Assembly: GCF_018131225.1 (NCBI RefSeq)
Contig: NZ_JAFCMM010000002.1
Span: 496,001 to 560,000, forward strand
Source of the DNA: Bradyrhizobium sp. U87765 SZCCT0048
GTDB taxonomy: Bacteria > Pseudomonadota > Alphaproteobacteria > Rhizobiales > Xanthobacteraceae
Length of the DNA stretch: 64,000 nt
Reading direction: 5' to 3'
Shown here: positions 52,649 through 61,812 of the stretch, piece after piece
Layout of the letters: every line of letters starts with the position of its first letter
How positions within the stretch are numbered: position 1 is the first letter of the stretch
Position numbers and translations under genes: made by a program
The notes under the pieces: model-generated
What the model saw: the letters and a program-made list of their open reading frames with translations, nothing else
Database searches by the model: none
Told to the model about the DNA's origin: nothing

Positions 52649-54703
52649 TCAGGCGGCCGCGGAGCGATGGGCGGCGATGATCTGCTCGGCCGCGCGGCCG
52701 GTGACCTCGGCCATGTGGTCGAAGCGGCGGCTGAAACCGCCGGCACCCGCCGTCGCCGAGCGCAGTTCCACGATCAGGTCGCCGATCTCCGCTTCCGGCA
52801 TCAGCGCCTTGACCGCGTCCCAGCCGCTCCAGTTCTCGCGGGTGTCGAACGACAGGATCTGGCCGCGGCGCCCCGACAGGATCGCATTGATCTTGGCGGT
52901 GGCGTCGGTCGGACAGACGATCTCGACCTCGTAGATCGGCTCCAGCAGCACCGGCTGGCACTGCGGCAGCGCTTCGTTCATCCCGGTCCGCGCCGCCGTG
53001 CGGAAAGCGAGGTCCGAGGAATCGACGCTGTGATAGGAGCCGTCGGTCAGCGTCACCGCGACGTCGATCACCGGGAAGCCGAGCGGCCCGCGCAACAGGC
53101 CGTCCTTCACCCCGTCTTCGACCGCCGGAATGTAGTTGCGCGGCACCGCGCCGCCGACGATCTTTTCGGTGAAGGCGAAACCGCCGCCGCGCGGCAGCGG
53201 CTTGATGTCGAGCACCACGTCGCCGAACTGGCCATGGCCACCGGACTGCTTCTTGTGCCGGCCACGCTGGGTCATCGGCTTGCGGATGGTCTCCTGGTAG
53301 CCCACCGCAGGCGCATGCTGCTTGACCGTGACGCCGAAGCGGTCGCGCAGCCGCTCCAGCGCCACGCGCAGATGCATCTCGCCCTGGCCCCACACCACGA
53401 TCTCGTGGCTGATGGGATCGTGGATCATGGTCAGCGAGGGGTCCTCATCGTTGAGGCGCGCGAGTGCCTGTCCCAGCTTGACGTCGTCCTTGCGGTCGAC
53501 GGCGGCGAGCGCGATCGCCAGCACCGGCGACAGCGGCGCGATCTCGATCAGCGCCTTCGGCGCGGTCTTGCCCGACGACAGCGTATCGCCGGTGCGGACC
53601 GCATCGAGCTTGCCGAGCGCGACGACATCGCCGGTCTCCGCCGACGTGCGCTTGGTATCGGTCGCCGCGGATGCCGCCGACATGCCGGAGATGCGTGCCG
53701 CCTCGCCGCGCGACGACAGGAGAGTCGCGCCATCGTCGAGGCGGCCGGCCAGCACGCGGCTGAGCGACAGCTTGCCGCCGTGCTGGAGATGCGCGGTCTT
53801 GAGCACATAGGCGACCGCGTCCTTGCCGCTGGCCTTGACGCCGAGCCGTTCGGCGGTCGCCTCGACACCGGGACATTCATGGCGCAGCGCCTTCATCAGC
53901 CGCAGCACGCCGTTCTCACGGACCGCCGACCCCAGCAGCACCGGACAGATCTGCCCTTCGCGCAGTTCCCGCGCGAGATCGTCGAACACCGCATCGCGTG
54001 GCGGCGGAATATCCTCGAGCAGTTGCTCCATCAGACGGTCGTCGTGATCGGCAAGCTTCTCCAGCATGGTGAAGCGCGCTTCCTTCTCACGATCAAGATC
54101 GCCGCCATCGAGCGAGATCACCTCCGAGGGCAGATGCTCGCGGTAGACGAACGCACGCTCGAGCGCGAGGTCGACGAATCCGGTGACGATGTTGTCGGCC
54201 CAGATCGGGATCTGCCGCAGCACCAGCGGCACGCGCGACGCCGGCTGCAGCGTCGCCAGCGTGTCGCGCACGCGGGCATCGGCCTTGTCGATCTTGTTCA
54301 GGAACAGGAAGCGGGGAATGCCGAGATCCTCGAGTTCGCGCATGATGATCTGCAGTTGCGGCAGCTTGCGCTCGTCGGCTTCGCACACCACCACCGCCGC
54401 GTCGACCGCGGGCAGCGCCGCGCGCATGTCGTGGATGAACTCCACAGAGCCCGGGCAGTCGATGAAGGTATAGCTGTCGCCCATGAAGCTGACCGTCGCC
54501 GCGGTCAGTGACACACTCATGCGATGGGCGCGGGCCTCCGGTGACGCATCTCCGAAGGTGGTGCCACCTTCGACCGTACCTGCTTTGGGGATCGCGCCGG
54601 TGCGCGCGAGGATGGCTTCGAGAAGTGTGGTTTTACCGCTCTGGAAAGGGCCCACCAATGCGATGCACCGTGGACCTCGGGGACTTCTGACGTCATGTCC
54701 CAT
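52649..54703 (-). CDS. Elongation factor G-like GTPase
   Basis: 684-residue translational GTPase related to EF-G but divergent from the canonical factor. G1 is GPFQSGKTTLLEAIL (~18-32), G3 DCPGSVEFIHDMR (~84) and G4 LNKIDKAD (~139). The G-domain is shorter than usual, then domain II, and the late domains carry GQGEMHLRVALERL and RGRHKKQSGGHGQFGDVVLD, as in EF-G domain IV. ATG 54703 has AGGAGGCGGC. The role is unknown: EF-G-like paralogues can act in translocation backup or ribosome recycling. It is followed by a terminator and flanked by exported-protein genes. Confidence 0.85.
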   Translation of the reverse strand: MGHDVRSPRGPRCIALVGPFQSGKTTLLEAILARTGAIPKAGTVEGGTTFGDASPEARAHRMSVSLTAATVSFMGDSYTFIDCPGSVEFIHDMRAALPAVDAAVVVCEADERKLPQLQIIMRELEDLGIPRFLFLNKIDKADARVRDTLATLQPASRVPLVLRQIPIWADNIVTGFVDLALERAFVYREHLPSEVISLDGGDLDREKEARFTMLEKLADHDDRLMEQLLEDIPPPRDAVFDDLARELREGQICPVLLGSAVRENGVLRLMKALRHECPGVEATAERLGVKASGKDAVAYVLKTAHLQHGGKLSLSRVLAGRLDDGATLLSSRGEAARISGMSAASAATDTKRTSAETGDVVALGKLDAVRTGDTLSSGKTAPKALIEIAPLSPVLAIALAAVDRKDDVKLGQALARLNDEDPSLTMIHDPISHEIVVWGQGEMHLRVALERLRDRFGVTVKQHAPAVGYQETIRKPMTQRGRHKKQSGGHGQFGDVVLDIKPLPRGGGFAFTEKIVGGAVPRNYIPAVEDGVKDGLLRGPLGFPVIDVAVTLTDGSYHSVDSSDLAFRTAARTGMNEALPQCQPVLLEPIYEVEIVCPTDATAKINAILSGRRGQILSFDTRENWSGWDAVKALMPEAEIGDLIVELRSATAGAGGFSRRFDHMAEVTGRAAEQIIAAHRSAAA

Positions 54704-54906
54704 TGCCGCCTCCTGACTGGAGCTCGGCCCATGATTGGGTCGGCACATGTGATCGTCTCAGGCCCCCGGAGCGTTGGCAAGGAGGAAACTTTGCGGCTCC
54801 GCAACATGTCAGACCGGTCGCCGGCGATCCGCGGGAACCAGCGGCGAAGGCCTTCGGCAATCGCCCCGCTGCAACACTGATTGCGCAAGCAACGAAACCA
54901 GCAACA

Positions 54907-54933
54907 AAAAAGGCCCGCTCGCGCGGGCCTTTC
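54907..54933 (-). terminator. Terminator of DUF992 gene 1
   Basis: Stem AAAGGCCCGC / GCGGGCCTTT, 4-base loop, with TTTTTTG on the minus strand. Confidence 0.85.
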
Positions 54934-54963
54934 CGATTGAAAATATCGGCCTGCAACCAGGCG

Positions 54964-55443
54964 TCAGCGACCCGGACGCAGCGTGAGCTCGGCGATGCCC
55001 GCCGCGACGCTGACGCCGACCTGGCCCTGCACGCTCAGCGGCTGCAGCGCGAAGGAGTTCGCCGAACCCCCGATCAGCGCATTGCCGCCGAGGCCGACGC
55101 CGACGGTCGCGCTGCCCTGCACGCCGGCATATTTGCCGGACAGATCGCCCCGGCCGATGCGGGCTGTCGGCGCGAACACCGCCCAGCTGAGCGCGCTCTG
55201 CTCGGTGATGCCGAGATCGAGGCCGATCTTGCGGATCTGCGCGACATAGAAGTCCGGCCGGCGGCCATCGGCGGTGAGCCGGCACGACAGGTTCGTGACC
55301 GAACCGACGATGAAGCCCGTGCTGGCGCCACCACGGCATTCCAGCACGCCGACCTGCACGCGCGACTGCTGGGCGCTGGCGGCCGTGAACGAGGCAACGA
55401 GCATGGCGGCGGCAGCACCGACAAGGGCTGAAAGACGACGCAT
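54964..55443 (-). CDS. DUF992 exported protein, copy 1
   Basis: 159 residues. The signal peptide is ~1-24 (cleavage after ASAQ). The mature DUF992 module has VQVGVLECRGGASTGFIVGS, SCRLTADGRRPDFYVAQIRK, the Gly-rich GLGGNALIGGSANSFALQPL and a C-terminal strand. It is paralogous throughout to the next gene. Function unknown; the fold suggests a small periplasmic beta-protein. The start ATG 55443 is at the signal peptide. Confidence 0.78.
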   Translation of the reverse strand: MRRLSALVGAAAAMLVASFTAASAQQSRVQVGVLECRGGASTGFIVGSVTNLSCRLTADGRRPDFYVAQIRKIGLDLGITEQSALSWAVFAPTARIGRGDLSGKYAGVQGSATVGVGLGGNALIGGSANSFALQPLSVQGQVGVSVAAGIAELTLRPGR

Positions 55444-55602
55444 GGGATGATCTCCGGTGATGTGTGGGGGATGGCGGGAAACGAGCGGCAAGAACAGGGC
55501 ACGCGAACAATGCAGGGAGTTCATTAATTCACAGCCGCGCTGAATGTTCAATGAACGGCCCGCGGCGATCCGCCGCCGGCTGCGGCTGCGAACGGGCAGC
55601 CA

Positions 55603-55634
55603 CAAAAAAAGAGGCCCGCTTGACGCGGGCCTCT
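55603..55634 (-). terminator. Terminator of DUF992 gene 2
   Basis: Stem AGAGGCCCGC / GCGGGCCTCT with 5-base loop and TTTTTTTG on the minus strand. Confidence 0.87.
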
Positions 55635-55657
55635 CTCAAACCAGTCGATCAATCGTC

Positions 55658-56185
55658 TTAGTGATGGTGACGATGATGATGACGGCGGTGCGCACGGCGG
55701 GCCGGGCGAACGTCGGCCGGACGCAGCTCGACATCGACGATGCCGGCAACAGCGGCGAGGCCGGTCTGGCCCTGCAGGCTGAGCGGCTGCAGCGAGAACG
55801 CATTGGCCGAACCGCCGACGAGGAGGTTCGCGCCGACGCCGACGCCGACAGTCGCGTTGGCGCCAACGCCACCGTAGTGACCGGCGAGAGCGCCCGGGCC
55901 CACGCGATAGGTCGGAGCATGCACGGCCCAGGCAAGGCCGGTCTGCTGGGTCACGCCGAGGTCGAGACCGAAGCGGTGGATGCTGGCGATGTACGGCTGG
56001 ACCGCGCGACCGTCATTGCTGCGGAAGACGCACTCGAGCTCGGTCGCCGAACCAACGACGAAACCGACGTTCTGACCGCCCTGGCATTCGAGAATGCCGA
56101 CCTGCACGCCCTGCTGCGCATTGGCGGATGCAAATGAGGCAAGAAGCGACGCGGCGGCCAGGCCGAGAAGGGCTTTGAAGCGCAT
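55658..56185 (-). CDS. DUF992 exported protein, copy 2, with His-rich tail
   Basis: 175 residues, same module as copy 1 (VQVGILECQGGQNVGFVVGS; GVGANLLVGGSANAFSLQPL). The signal peptide is ~1-23 (cleavage after ANAQ). It differs by a ~20-residue C-terminal extension ending RRAHRRHHHRHHH, an obvious metal-binding candidate absent from copy 1. Both copies have their own terminators and starts, so they are separate transcripts. Confidence 0.78.
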   Translation of the reverse strand: MRFKALLGLAAASLLASFASANAQQGVQVGILECQGGQNVGFVVGSATELECVFRSNDGRAVQPYIASIHRFGLDLGVTQQTGLAWAVHAPTYRVGPGALAGHYGGVGANATVGVGVGANLLVGGSANAFSLQPLSLQGQTGLAAVAGIVDVELRPADVRPARRAHRRHHHRHHH

Positions 56186-56323
56186 ATTCTGAGACTCCGG
56201 AGATTAAGAATTTGGAACGCGTGAGCGCGGCCCGACGATGAAGCAAATGCCGTGTCAAAAACAAGGCACTTTCTAAAAAAAGCCGCGAATTTTGTCGTGA
56301 GCCAGACGAAAACAGTTCAAAGG

Positions 56324-57526
56324 TTACCGAAGATTGCCGCAAAAACGTTGAATGCGCTTGCAGGCGTCCTCGAGATCGGAGGTTTTCGTGGCGTAGGAGA
56401 TGCGGAAAGCCGGGCCAAGGCCGAACGCCGAGCCCTGCACCACCGCGACGCCTTCGCTCTCCAGCAGTTCGGTCACGAAATCTTCATCCGTGGCGATGGT
56501 CTTGCCCGACGGCGTGGTCTTGCCGATGGTGCCGGCGCAGGACGGATAGACGTAGAACGCACCTTCCGGCCGCGGGCAGTGGATCCCTGTCGCCTGATTC
56601 AGCATCGCCACCACGAGATCGCGGCGCTCCTTGAACACCTTGTTGTTCTCGCCGATGAAGTCCTGCGGGCCGTTGAGCGCTTCCACCGCCGCCCACTGGG
56701 CGATCGAGGACGGGTTCGAGGTCGACTGCGACTGGATCGTCGCCATCGCCGCGATCAGCTCGCGCGGGCCGCCGGCATAGCCGATGCGCCAGCCGGTCAT
56801 GCAATAGGCTTTCGACACACCGTTCACGGTCAGCGTGCGGTCGAGCAGCTGCGGCTCGACCTCAGCCGGAGTCGCGAACTTGAAGTCGTCGTAGACGAGG
56901 TGTTCGTACATGTCGTCGGTCATCACCCAGACATGGGGGTGACGCACCAGCACGTCGGTCAGCGCCTTGAGCTCGGCCGCGGTATAGGCCGCGCCGGTCG
57001 GGTTCGACGGCGAGTTGAGGATCAGCCACTTGGTCTTCGGCGTGATCGCACGCTCGAGCTCGCCCGGCTGCAGCTTGAAACCGTGCTCCGCGGTGCACAC
57101 CACCGGCACGGATTCGCCGCCCGCCAGCGCCACCATTTCGGGATAGCTGACCCAGTACGGCGCCGGGATGATCACCTCGTCGCCCGGATTGATGGTCGCC
57201 ATCAGCGCATTGTACAGCACCTGCTTGCCACCGGTGCCGACCGAGATCTGGTTCGGCTTGTAGACGAGGCCGTTCTCCCGCTGGAACTTGGCGATGATCG
57301 CCTCCTTCAGCTCGGGAATGCCGTCCACGGCGGTGTACTTGGTCTTGCCGGCTTCGATGGCGTGAATCGCCGCCAGCTTGATGTTAGCGGGGGTATCGAA
57401 GTCAGGCTCGCCGGCGCCGAGGCCGATGACATTTCGTCCCGCCGCTTTGAGCTGCCGCGCCTTGTCCGTGACCGCGATCGTGGCGGACGGCTTCACACGG
57501 GACAGCGAGGCAGACAGGAAGGACAT
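56324..57526 (-). CDS. aatA: Aspartate aminotransferase (class I/II)
   Basis: Cytoplasmic PLP enzyme of 400 residues transferring amino groups between aspartate and 2-oxoglutarate; members of this Ib subgroup may also accept prephenate. Motifs: GAGEPDFDTPANIK (~38), NSPSNPTGAAY (~170), PLP Lys in NGVSKAYCMTGWRIGYAGGP (~233-252), and FRISYAT near the C-terminus. Three consecutive ATGs follow AGGAG; the third (57526) has the best spacing and gives MSFLSASLSRVKPS. Confidence 0.92.
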   Translation of the reverse strand: MSFLSASLSRVKPSATIAVTDKARQLKAAGRNVIGLGAGEPDFDTPANIKLAAIHAIEAGKTKYTAVDGIPELKEAIIAKFQRENGLVYKPNQISVGTGGKQVLYNALMATINPGDEVIIPAPYWVSYPEMVALAGGESVPVVCTAEHGFKLQPGELERAITPKTKWLILNSPSNPTGAAYTAAELKALTDVLVRHPHVWVMTDDMYEHLVYDDFKFATPAEVEPQLLDRTLTVNGVSKAYCMTGWRIGYAGGPRELIAAMATIQSQSTSNPSSIAQWAAVEALNGPQDFIGENNKVFKERRDLVVAMLNQATGIHCPRPEGAFYVYPSCAGTIGKTTPSGKTIATDEDFVTELLESEGVAVVQGSAFGLGPAFRISYATKTSDLEDACKRIQRFCGNLR

Positions 57527-57721
57527 CATCATCTCCTAGCAAGCGACCACGCTGTAGCGCGCGCGAGTCGGGTTTTTCAGGCAGCGCGGCACCCTAAAGG
57601 GGGCGCGATTGCACCGCAAGACGAATGGGCAAAAAGATCGCCCTGAGTGCGCCGGGACTTAGGAAAGCTTAAAGCCGCCCTCACTACCATCGGCGCAACA
57701 TTCATCAAATTTCACCGGCAA

Positions 57722-58990
57722 ATGGCTCATTTCTGGCAATCCGTCGGGCAATCCGTCTGCCGATCCGTAAGCACCGGCGGCTGGCTCACACGCGAACGTG
57801 TCCGCGGCTACAGCCTGCTGTTGCTGGGGCTGATGCTGGCCGCGGGCCTCGCCTGGGTCGCCCTGTCCGATCACCTGATCGACCGCAACGGCAAACCCCT
57901 GGGAACCGACTTCTCCAACGTCTATGCCGCCGGCACCCTGACCCTGCAGGGCCGCGCGCCCGACGCCTACGACCCGCCCCTGCAACATGCCGCCGAGCAG
58001 GCCGTGTTCGGCGGCCGCGACGTGCCGTTCTTCGGCTGGCATTATCCGCCGTTCTTCCTCGCCGTCGCGGCGGCCGTCGCGATGCTGCCCTATGCCTTCG
58101 GCCTGCTGCTCTGGCTGGTGTCGAGCGGGCTCGCCTATGTCGCCGTCATTCGCGCGGCCGTGCCGGAGCGTGACGGCCTGCGCCGGGACGCCGTGCTCGT
58201 CGCCCTCGCCTTCCCCGCAGTGTTCGTCAACATCGGCCACGGCCAGAACGGCTTCCTGACCGCCGCGCTGCTCGGCGGCGCGTTGCTGACGCTCGATCGC
58301 CGCCCCGTGCTCGCCGGCGTGCTGATCGGCCTGCTCGCCTACAAGCCGCAGTTCGGTGTTCTCATCCCGCTGGCGCTTGTGGTCAGCGGGCGCTGGACAA
58401 CCATCGCCGCCGCCGCCGCGACCGTAATCGCGCTGATCGCCGCGACTTTCGCGGTGCTCGGCACCGACATCTGGCGGGCGTTCGCCGCCTCGACCACCTT
58501 CACCCAGCAGGTGGTCCTCGAACAGGGCGGCACCGGCTGGGAGAAGATCCAGTCGATCTTCTCGGCGACCCGCATGTGGGGCGCCGGCCTGCCGCTCGCC
58601 TATGCGAGCCAGCTCGCACTGGCCACGCTGCTCGCGATCAGCCTCGCCTGGCTGTGGCGCAGCAATGCCGACGGCAACCTCAAGGCGTCCGCGCTGGCGA
58701 CGGCCTGCCTTCTCGCAACGCCCTACGTGCTCGACTACGATCTCATGGTGCTGGCGATCGCCATCGTCTTCTTCGTCCGCCACGGCCTCGCGCGCGGCTT
58801 CCATGCCGGCGAGATCAGCATGCTGGCCGCCGCCTGGATCGTGCCGCTGTTGACGCGCACGGTCGCCGGGGCGACCGGCATTCCTCTGGGACTGCTCGTC
58901 GGCCTTGCGCTCTATGCGATGACGCTGCGCCGTGCGCTGGCCGATCGCGCGCACGTGACCCGGCCCGATCACCGTTTCGCGCGGGCGTGA
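57722..58990 (+). CDS. GT87/DUF2029-type polytopic membrane glycosyltransferase
   Basis: Inner-membrane protein with about nine or ten helices, ~420 residues. The N-terminal helix ~22-40 is followed by a periplasmic loop (DFSNVYAAGTLTLQGRAPDA) containing the acidic residues expected of GT87 polyprenol-phosphate-dependent glycosyltransferases, and the late loop ATPYVLDYDLMVLAIAI. The donor and acceptor are unknown. ATG 57722 is preferred; an in-frame start 25 codons upstream lacks a ribosome site. It stands alone, divergent from aatA. Confidence 0.75.
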   Translation: MAHFWQSVGQSVCRSVSTGGWLTRERVRGYSLLLLGLMLAAGLAWVALSDHLIDRNGKPLGTDFSNVYAAGTLTLQGRAPDAYDPPLQHAAEQAVFGGRDVPFFGWHYPPFFLAVAAAVAMLPYAFGLLLWLVSSGLAYVAVIRAAVPERDGLRRDAVLVALAFPAVFVNIGHGQNGFLTAALLGGALLTLDRRPVLAGVLIGLLAYKPQFGVLIPLALVVSGRWTTIAAAAATVIALIAATFAVLGTDIWRAFAASTTFTQQVVLEQGGTGWEKIQSIFSATRMWGAGLPLAYASQLALATLLAISLAWLWRSNADGNLKASALATACLLATPYVLDYDLMVLAIAIVFFVRHGLARGFHAGEISMLAAAWIVPLLTRTVAGATGIPLGLLVGLALYAMTLRRALADRAHVTRPDHRFARA

Positions 58991-59174
58991 CCGCGCCGGC
59001 ATCACGCACGGCACGACGCCGACAGCATGTTTTACCGGGCGCGCGCCATGTTGCAGCGCACTTCGACTTTTTCAAAGTTCGGGGGGTTGCGGCGCAGCAA
59101 CACACATCCCATTGTTGCACCGGCAGGCGGGCGACCGCCGTGCCCCTAGACGCGCGCGGGTGGTTCGACGATCG

Positions 59175-59831
59175 ATGTACAAGCTCTATACGATGCAGCG
59201 CTCCGGCAACAGCTACAAGGTCCGCCTTGCCCTGGCGTTGCTGAACACCCCCTATCGCGCCATCGAGATCGACATTCTCAAGGGCGAGAGTCGCACGCCC
59301 GATTTCCTCGCCAAGAATCCGAATGGCCAGGTGCCGCTTCTGGAAGTCGGCGAGGGCCGCTACCTCGCTGAGTCGAACGCCATCCTGTGGTATCTCGCGA
59401 TCGGCACGCCGCTCGCGCCGGAGAGCCGGCTCGACCGCGCCGACGCCATGCAGTGGATGTTCTTCGAGCAGCATGCGCTCGAGCCGAACATCGGCGCCGC
59501 GTACTTCTGGCTGTCGCTGGTCAAGGGCGGGCGCGAGCTGCACGCCTACTCGCTCGAGGACTGGATGGAGCGCGGCTACCGCGCCCTGCAGGTCATGGAA
59601 CAGCACCTGCAGACCCGCGACTACTTCGCGGCCAATCAGCTCACGGTCGCCGACATTGCACTCTACGGCTACACCCATGTCGCGCATCTCTGCGACTATG
59701 ACCTGTCGGGGTTTCCCGCGATCCGCGCCTGGCTGACGCGCATCGAGCAGGAACCGCGTTTCGTGGCGATGGACTGGACACCTGTTGCAGTCCTGCCCGA
59801 GGGCGAAGCCGGCGTCACGGCCGAAGCCTGA
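59175..59831 (+). CDS. Glutathione S-transferase family protein
   Basis: 218-residue cytosolic protein. It opens MYKLYTMQRSGNSYKVRLAL (candidate catalytic Ser in SGNS). The glutathione-binding NPNGQVPLLEVGEGRYLAES (~50-69) is intact, as is the C-terminal fold motif LTVADIALYGYTHVAHLC (~157-174). It is distantly related to the GST at 39.6 kb. ATG 59175 starts at the conserved N-terminus. Substrate unknown. Confidence 0.88.
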   Translation: MYKLYTMQRSGNSYKVRLALALLNTPYRAIEIDILKGESRTPDFLAKNPNGQVPLLEVGEGRYLAESNAILWYLAIGTPLAPESRLDRADAMQWMFFEQHALEPNIGAAYFWLSLVKGGRELHAYSLEDWMERGYRALQVMEQHLQTRDYFAANQLTVADIALYGYTHVAHLCDYDLSGFPAIRAWLTRIEQEPRFVAMDWTPVAVLPEGEAGVTAEA

Positions 59832-60485
59832 ACAGCGGGGACAAGCTGTTTTTTGGCGGCTTGTTGCCTTGGTTTTGCCCCAGTCCGAGCGACAGCCGCC
59901 GCAATCTTGTCCGCCGACTCTGACACATTCGATGGCGCTGGTGATTCGCGCGCCGTGACCGTGTGCCCAGCGGGCCGCGGACAACAGATGATGGCGCGCA
60001 GTGAAAATCGACGTGACGTGGTGAGCCGGCCAGCGGTCAAGCGGCCGGAGAGTCCTCGAGCCCGGATTGAAACGGTCATGATGCGGTTGCTGGTGTCCCC
60101 GACGTTCGCACGATCGCGCGCCGCGTTGTTGCCGCGAACGTCTGGTGCGACAATGACACCGGAAGACATGATTTCTCGTGTCGATATCCGTTCGCAGATG
60201 CGCAGCGCGATTGCTGGAAACATCACCGACCTGCGAACCGGAACACGAGATAACGGCCATGGTTTCGGCAACCGTGCGGCGCTTGCCGCGGCTCGCCTGC
60301 AAAACGTGCTCGCGGCCTCGTTCGCGATCGGATCGCTGTCGCTGTGCCTGGTCGTCTATGTCGCGGCGCTGTCGCTGCGCCTGATCGCGGCGTGACCACG
60401 AGCCGGCGCGCCGATCACGTCCCCACATCCACGCCGCCGCCACCCCGCCCGCCCGATCGATGACGGCCGCGGCAAAGAGGCCCCG
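59832..60485. other. 654-base region, possible small membrane protein
   Basis: An open frame ending at 60395 (+) finishes with a convincing transmembrane helix (residues FAIGSLSLCLVVYVAALSL, encoded ~60325-60380), but its upstream part has no protein-like pattern and no clear start. It may be a small single-helix protein starting within 59988-60250 or a chance frame. Nothing else is visible. Confidence 0.3.
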
Positions 60486-61649
60486 ATGAAGACGCCTGTC
60501 CTGCTGGTGACGACATCGCTGACGATCGCGACCGTGCTGACCACGCTCGCTATCGCCACCAGCACCCGTGGTGACAATTCCTCGTTCGATTCGTCGGCCG
60601 GGCGGCTTTCGGTCGAGACCGTGGCCGGCGGCCTCGTGCATCCGTGGGGCCTCGCCTTCCTGCCCGATGGCCGCATGCTCGTCACGGAGCGCGCCGGCCG
60701 CATGCGCATCGTCGGCCGCGACGGCAAGCTGTCGCCGCCGCTCGGCGCGGTGCCGGAGGTGCGCGCGTCAGGCCAGGGCGGCCTGCTCGATGTCGCGACC
60801 GACACTGCGTTCGCAACCAACCACACGATCTATTTCTGCTACGCCGAGCGTGCCGGCAGCGGCGGCCGCACCGCGGTGGCACGCGCCACGCTCGACGCCG
60901 GCGGCGCGGCGCCGCACCTTGCCGACGTCAAGGTGATCTTCCATCAGGAGGGCCCGCTGTCGTCGGGCCAGCACTATGGTTGCCGGATCGCACAGGCGCC
61001 CGATGGCGACCTGTTCGTCACGCTCGGCGAACACTTCGTCGATCGCGACCAGGCGCAGAACCTGTCCAATCATCTCGGCAAACTGATCCGCATTCGTCCT
61101 GACGGCTCGGTGCCGCCGGACAATCCGTTCGTCGGACGCAACGACGCGCGCCCGGAGATCTGGAGCTACGGCCATCGCAATCCGCAAGGCCTCGCCATCC
61201 ATCCCGCGACCGGCGCGCTGTGGGAGATCGAGCACGGCCCGCGCGGGGGTGACGAGGTCAATATCATCGAGAAGGGCAAGAACTACGGCTGGCCGGTGAT
61301 CGGTTATGGCATCGACTACAACGGCGCCCGGATCCACGAGAGCACCGCACGCGCCGGCATGGAGCAGCCGATCAAGTACTGGGTGCCGTCGATCGCGCCG
61401 TCGGGCATGGCGTTCTACACCGGCGCGATGTTTCCGCGCTGGCAGGGCAGCCTGTTCACCGGCGCGCTCGCCGGCCAGATGCTGGTGCGCCTGTCGCTCG
61501 ACGGCGACCAGGTCACCGGCGAGGAACGCCTGCTGCACAACCTCAACGAACGCATCCGCGACGTGCGGCAAGGACCGGACGGCGCGCTGTGGCTGCTGAC
61601 CGACAGCCAGGCGGGGCGACTGCTGCGCGTCACGCCGGCGCCGCAGTAG
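60486..61649 (+). CDS. PQQ-dependent sugar dehydrogenase (soluble type)
   Basis: 387-residue periplasmic enzyme of the soluble glucose/aldose sugar dehydrogenase family (six-bladed propeller binding PQQ and calcium). The signal or anchor is ~1-26. Motifs: GLVHPWGLAFLPDGRMLVTE (~49-68), QGGLLDVATDTAF, the catalytic His region SGQHYGCRIAQAPDGDLFV, SYGHRNPQGLAIHPATGALW and EHGPRGGDEVNIIEKGKNYG. Oxidises aldoses in the periplasm. GAGG lies 8 bases before the ATG. It is unrelated in fold-blade number to the eight-bladed PQQ enzyme at 31.6 kb. Confidence 0.88.
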   Translation: MKTPVLLVTTSLTIATVLTTLAIATSTRGDNSSFDSSAGRLSVETVAGGLVHPWGLAFLPDGRMLVTERAGRMRIVGRDGKLSPPLGAVPEVRASGQGGLLDVATDTAFATNHTIYFCYAERAGSGGRTAVARATLDAGGAAPHLADVKVIFHQEGPLSSGQHYGCRIAQAPDGDLFVTLGEHFVDRDQAQNLSNHLGKLIRIRPDGSVPPDNPFVGRNDARPEIWSYGHRNPQGLAIHPATGALWEIEHGPRGGDEVNIIEKGKNYGWPVIGYGIDYNGARIHESTARAGMEQPIKYWVPSIAPSGMAFYTGAMFPRWQGSLFTGALAGQMLVRLSLDGDQVTGEERLLHNLNERIRDVRQGPDGALWLLTDSQAGRLLRVTPAPQ

Positions 61650-61812
61650 CGCGGTTCGCGCCGGCCTCCGCCCCACCCGACGCTCGGCATTTGAGACAAA
61701 ACTCGCGAAATTCATGCCGCGCGTGTTGCAGGCGTGTTAGCCCCGACCGCGAAAATACGATGTTACCGAAGTCACCGCGACACAGTTCGGACGTTAGGCT
61801 GGCGCGAGAACG

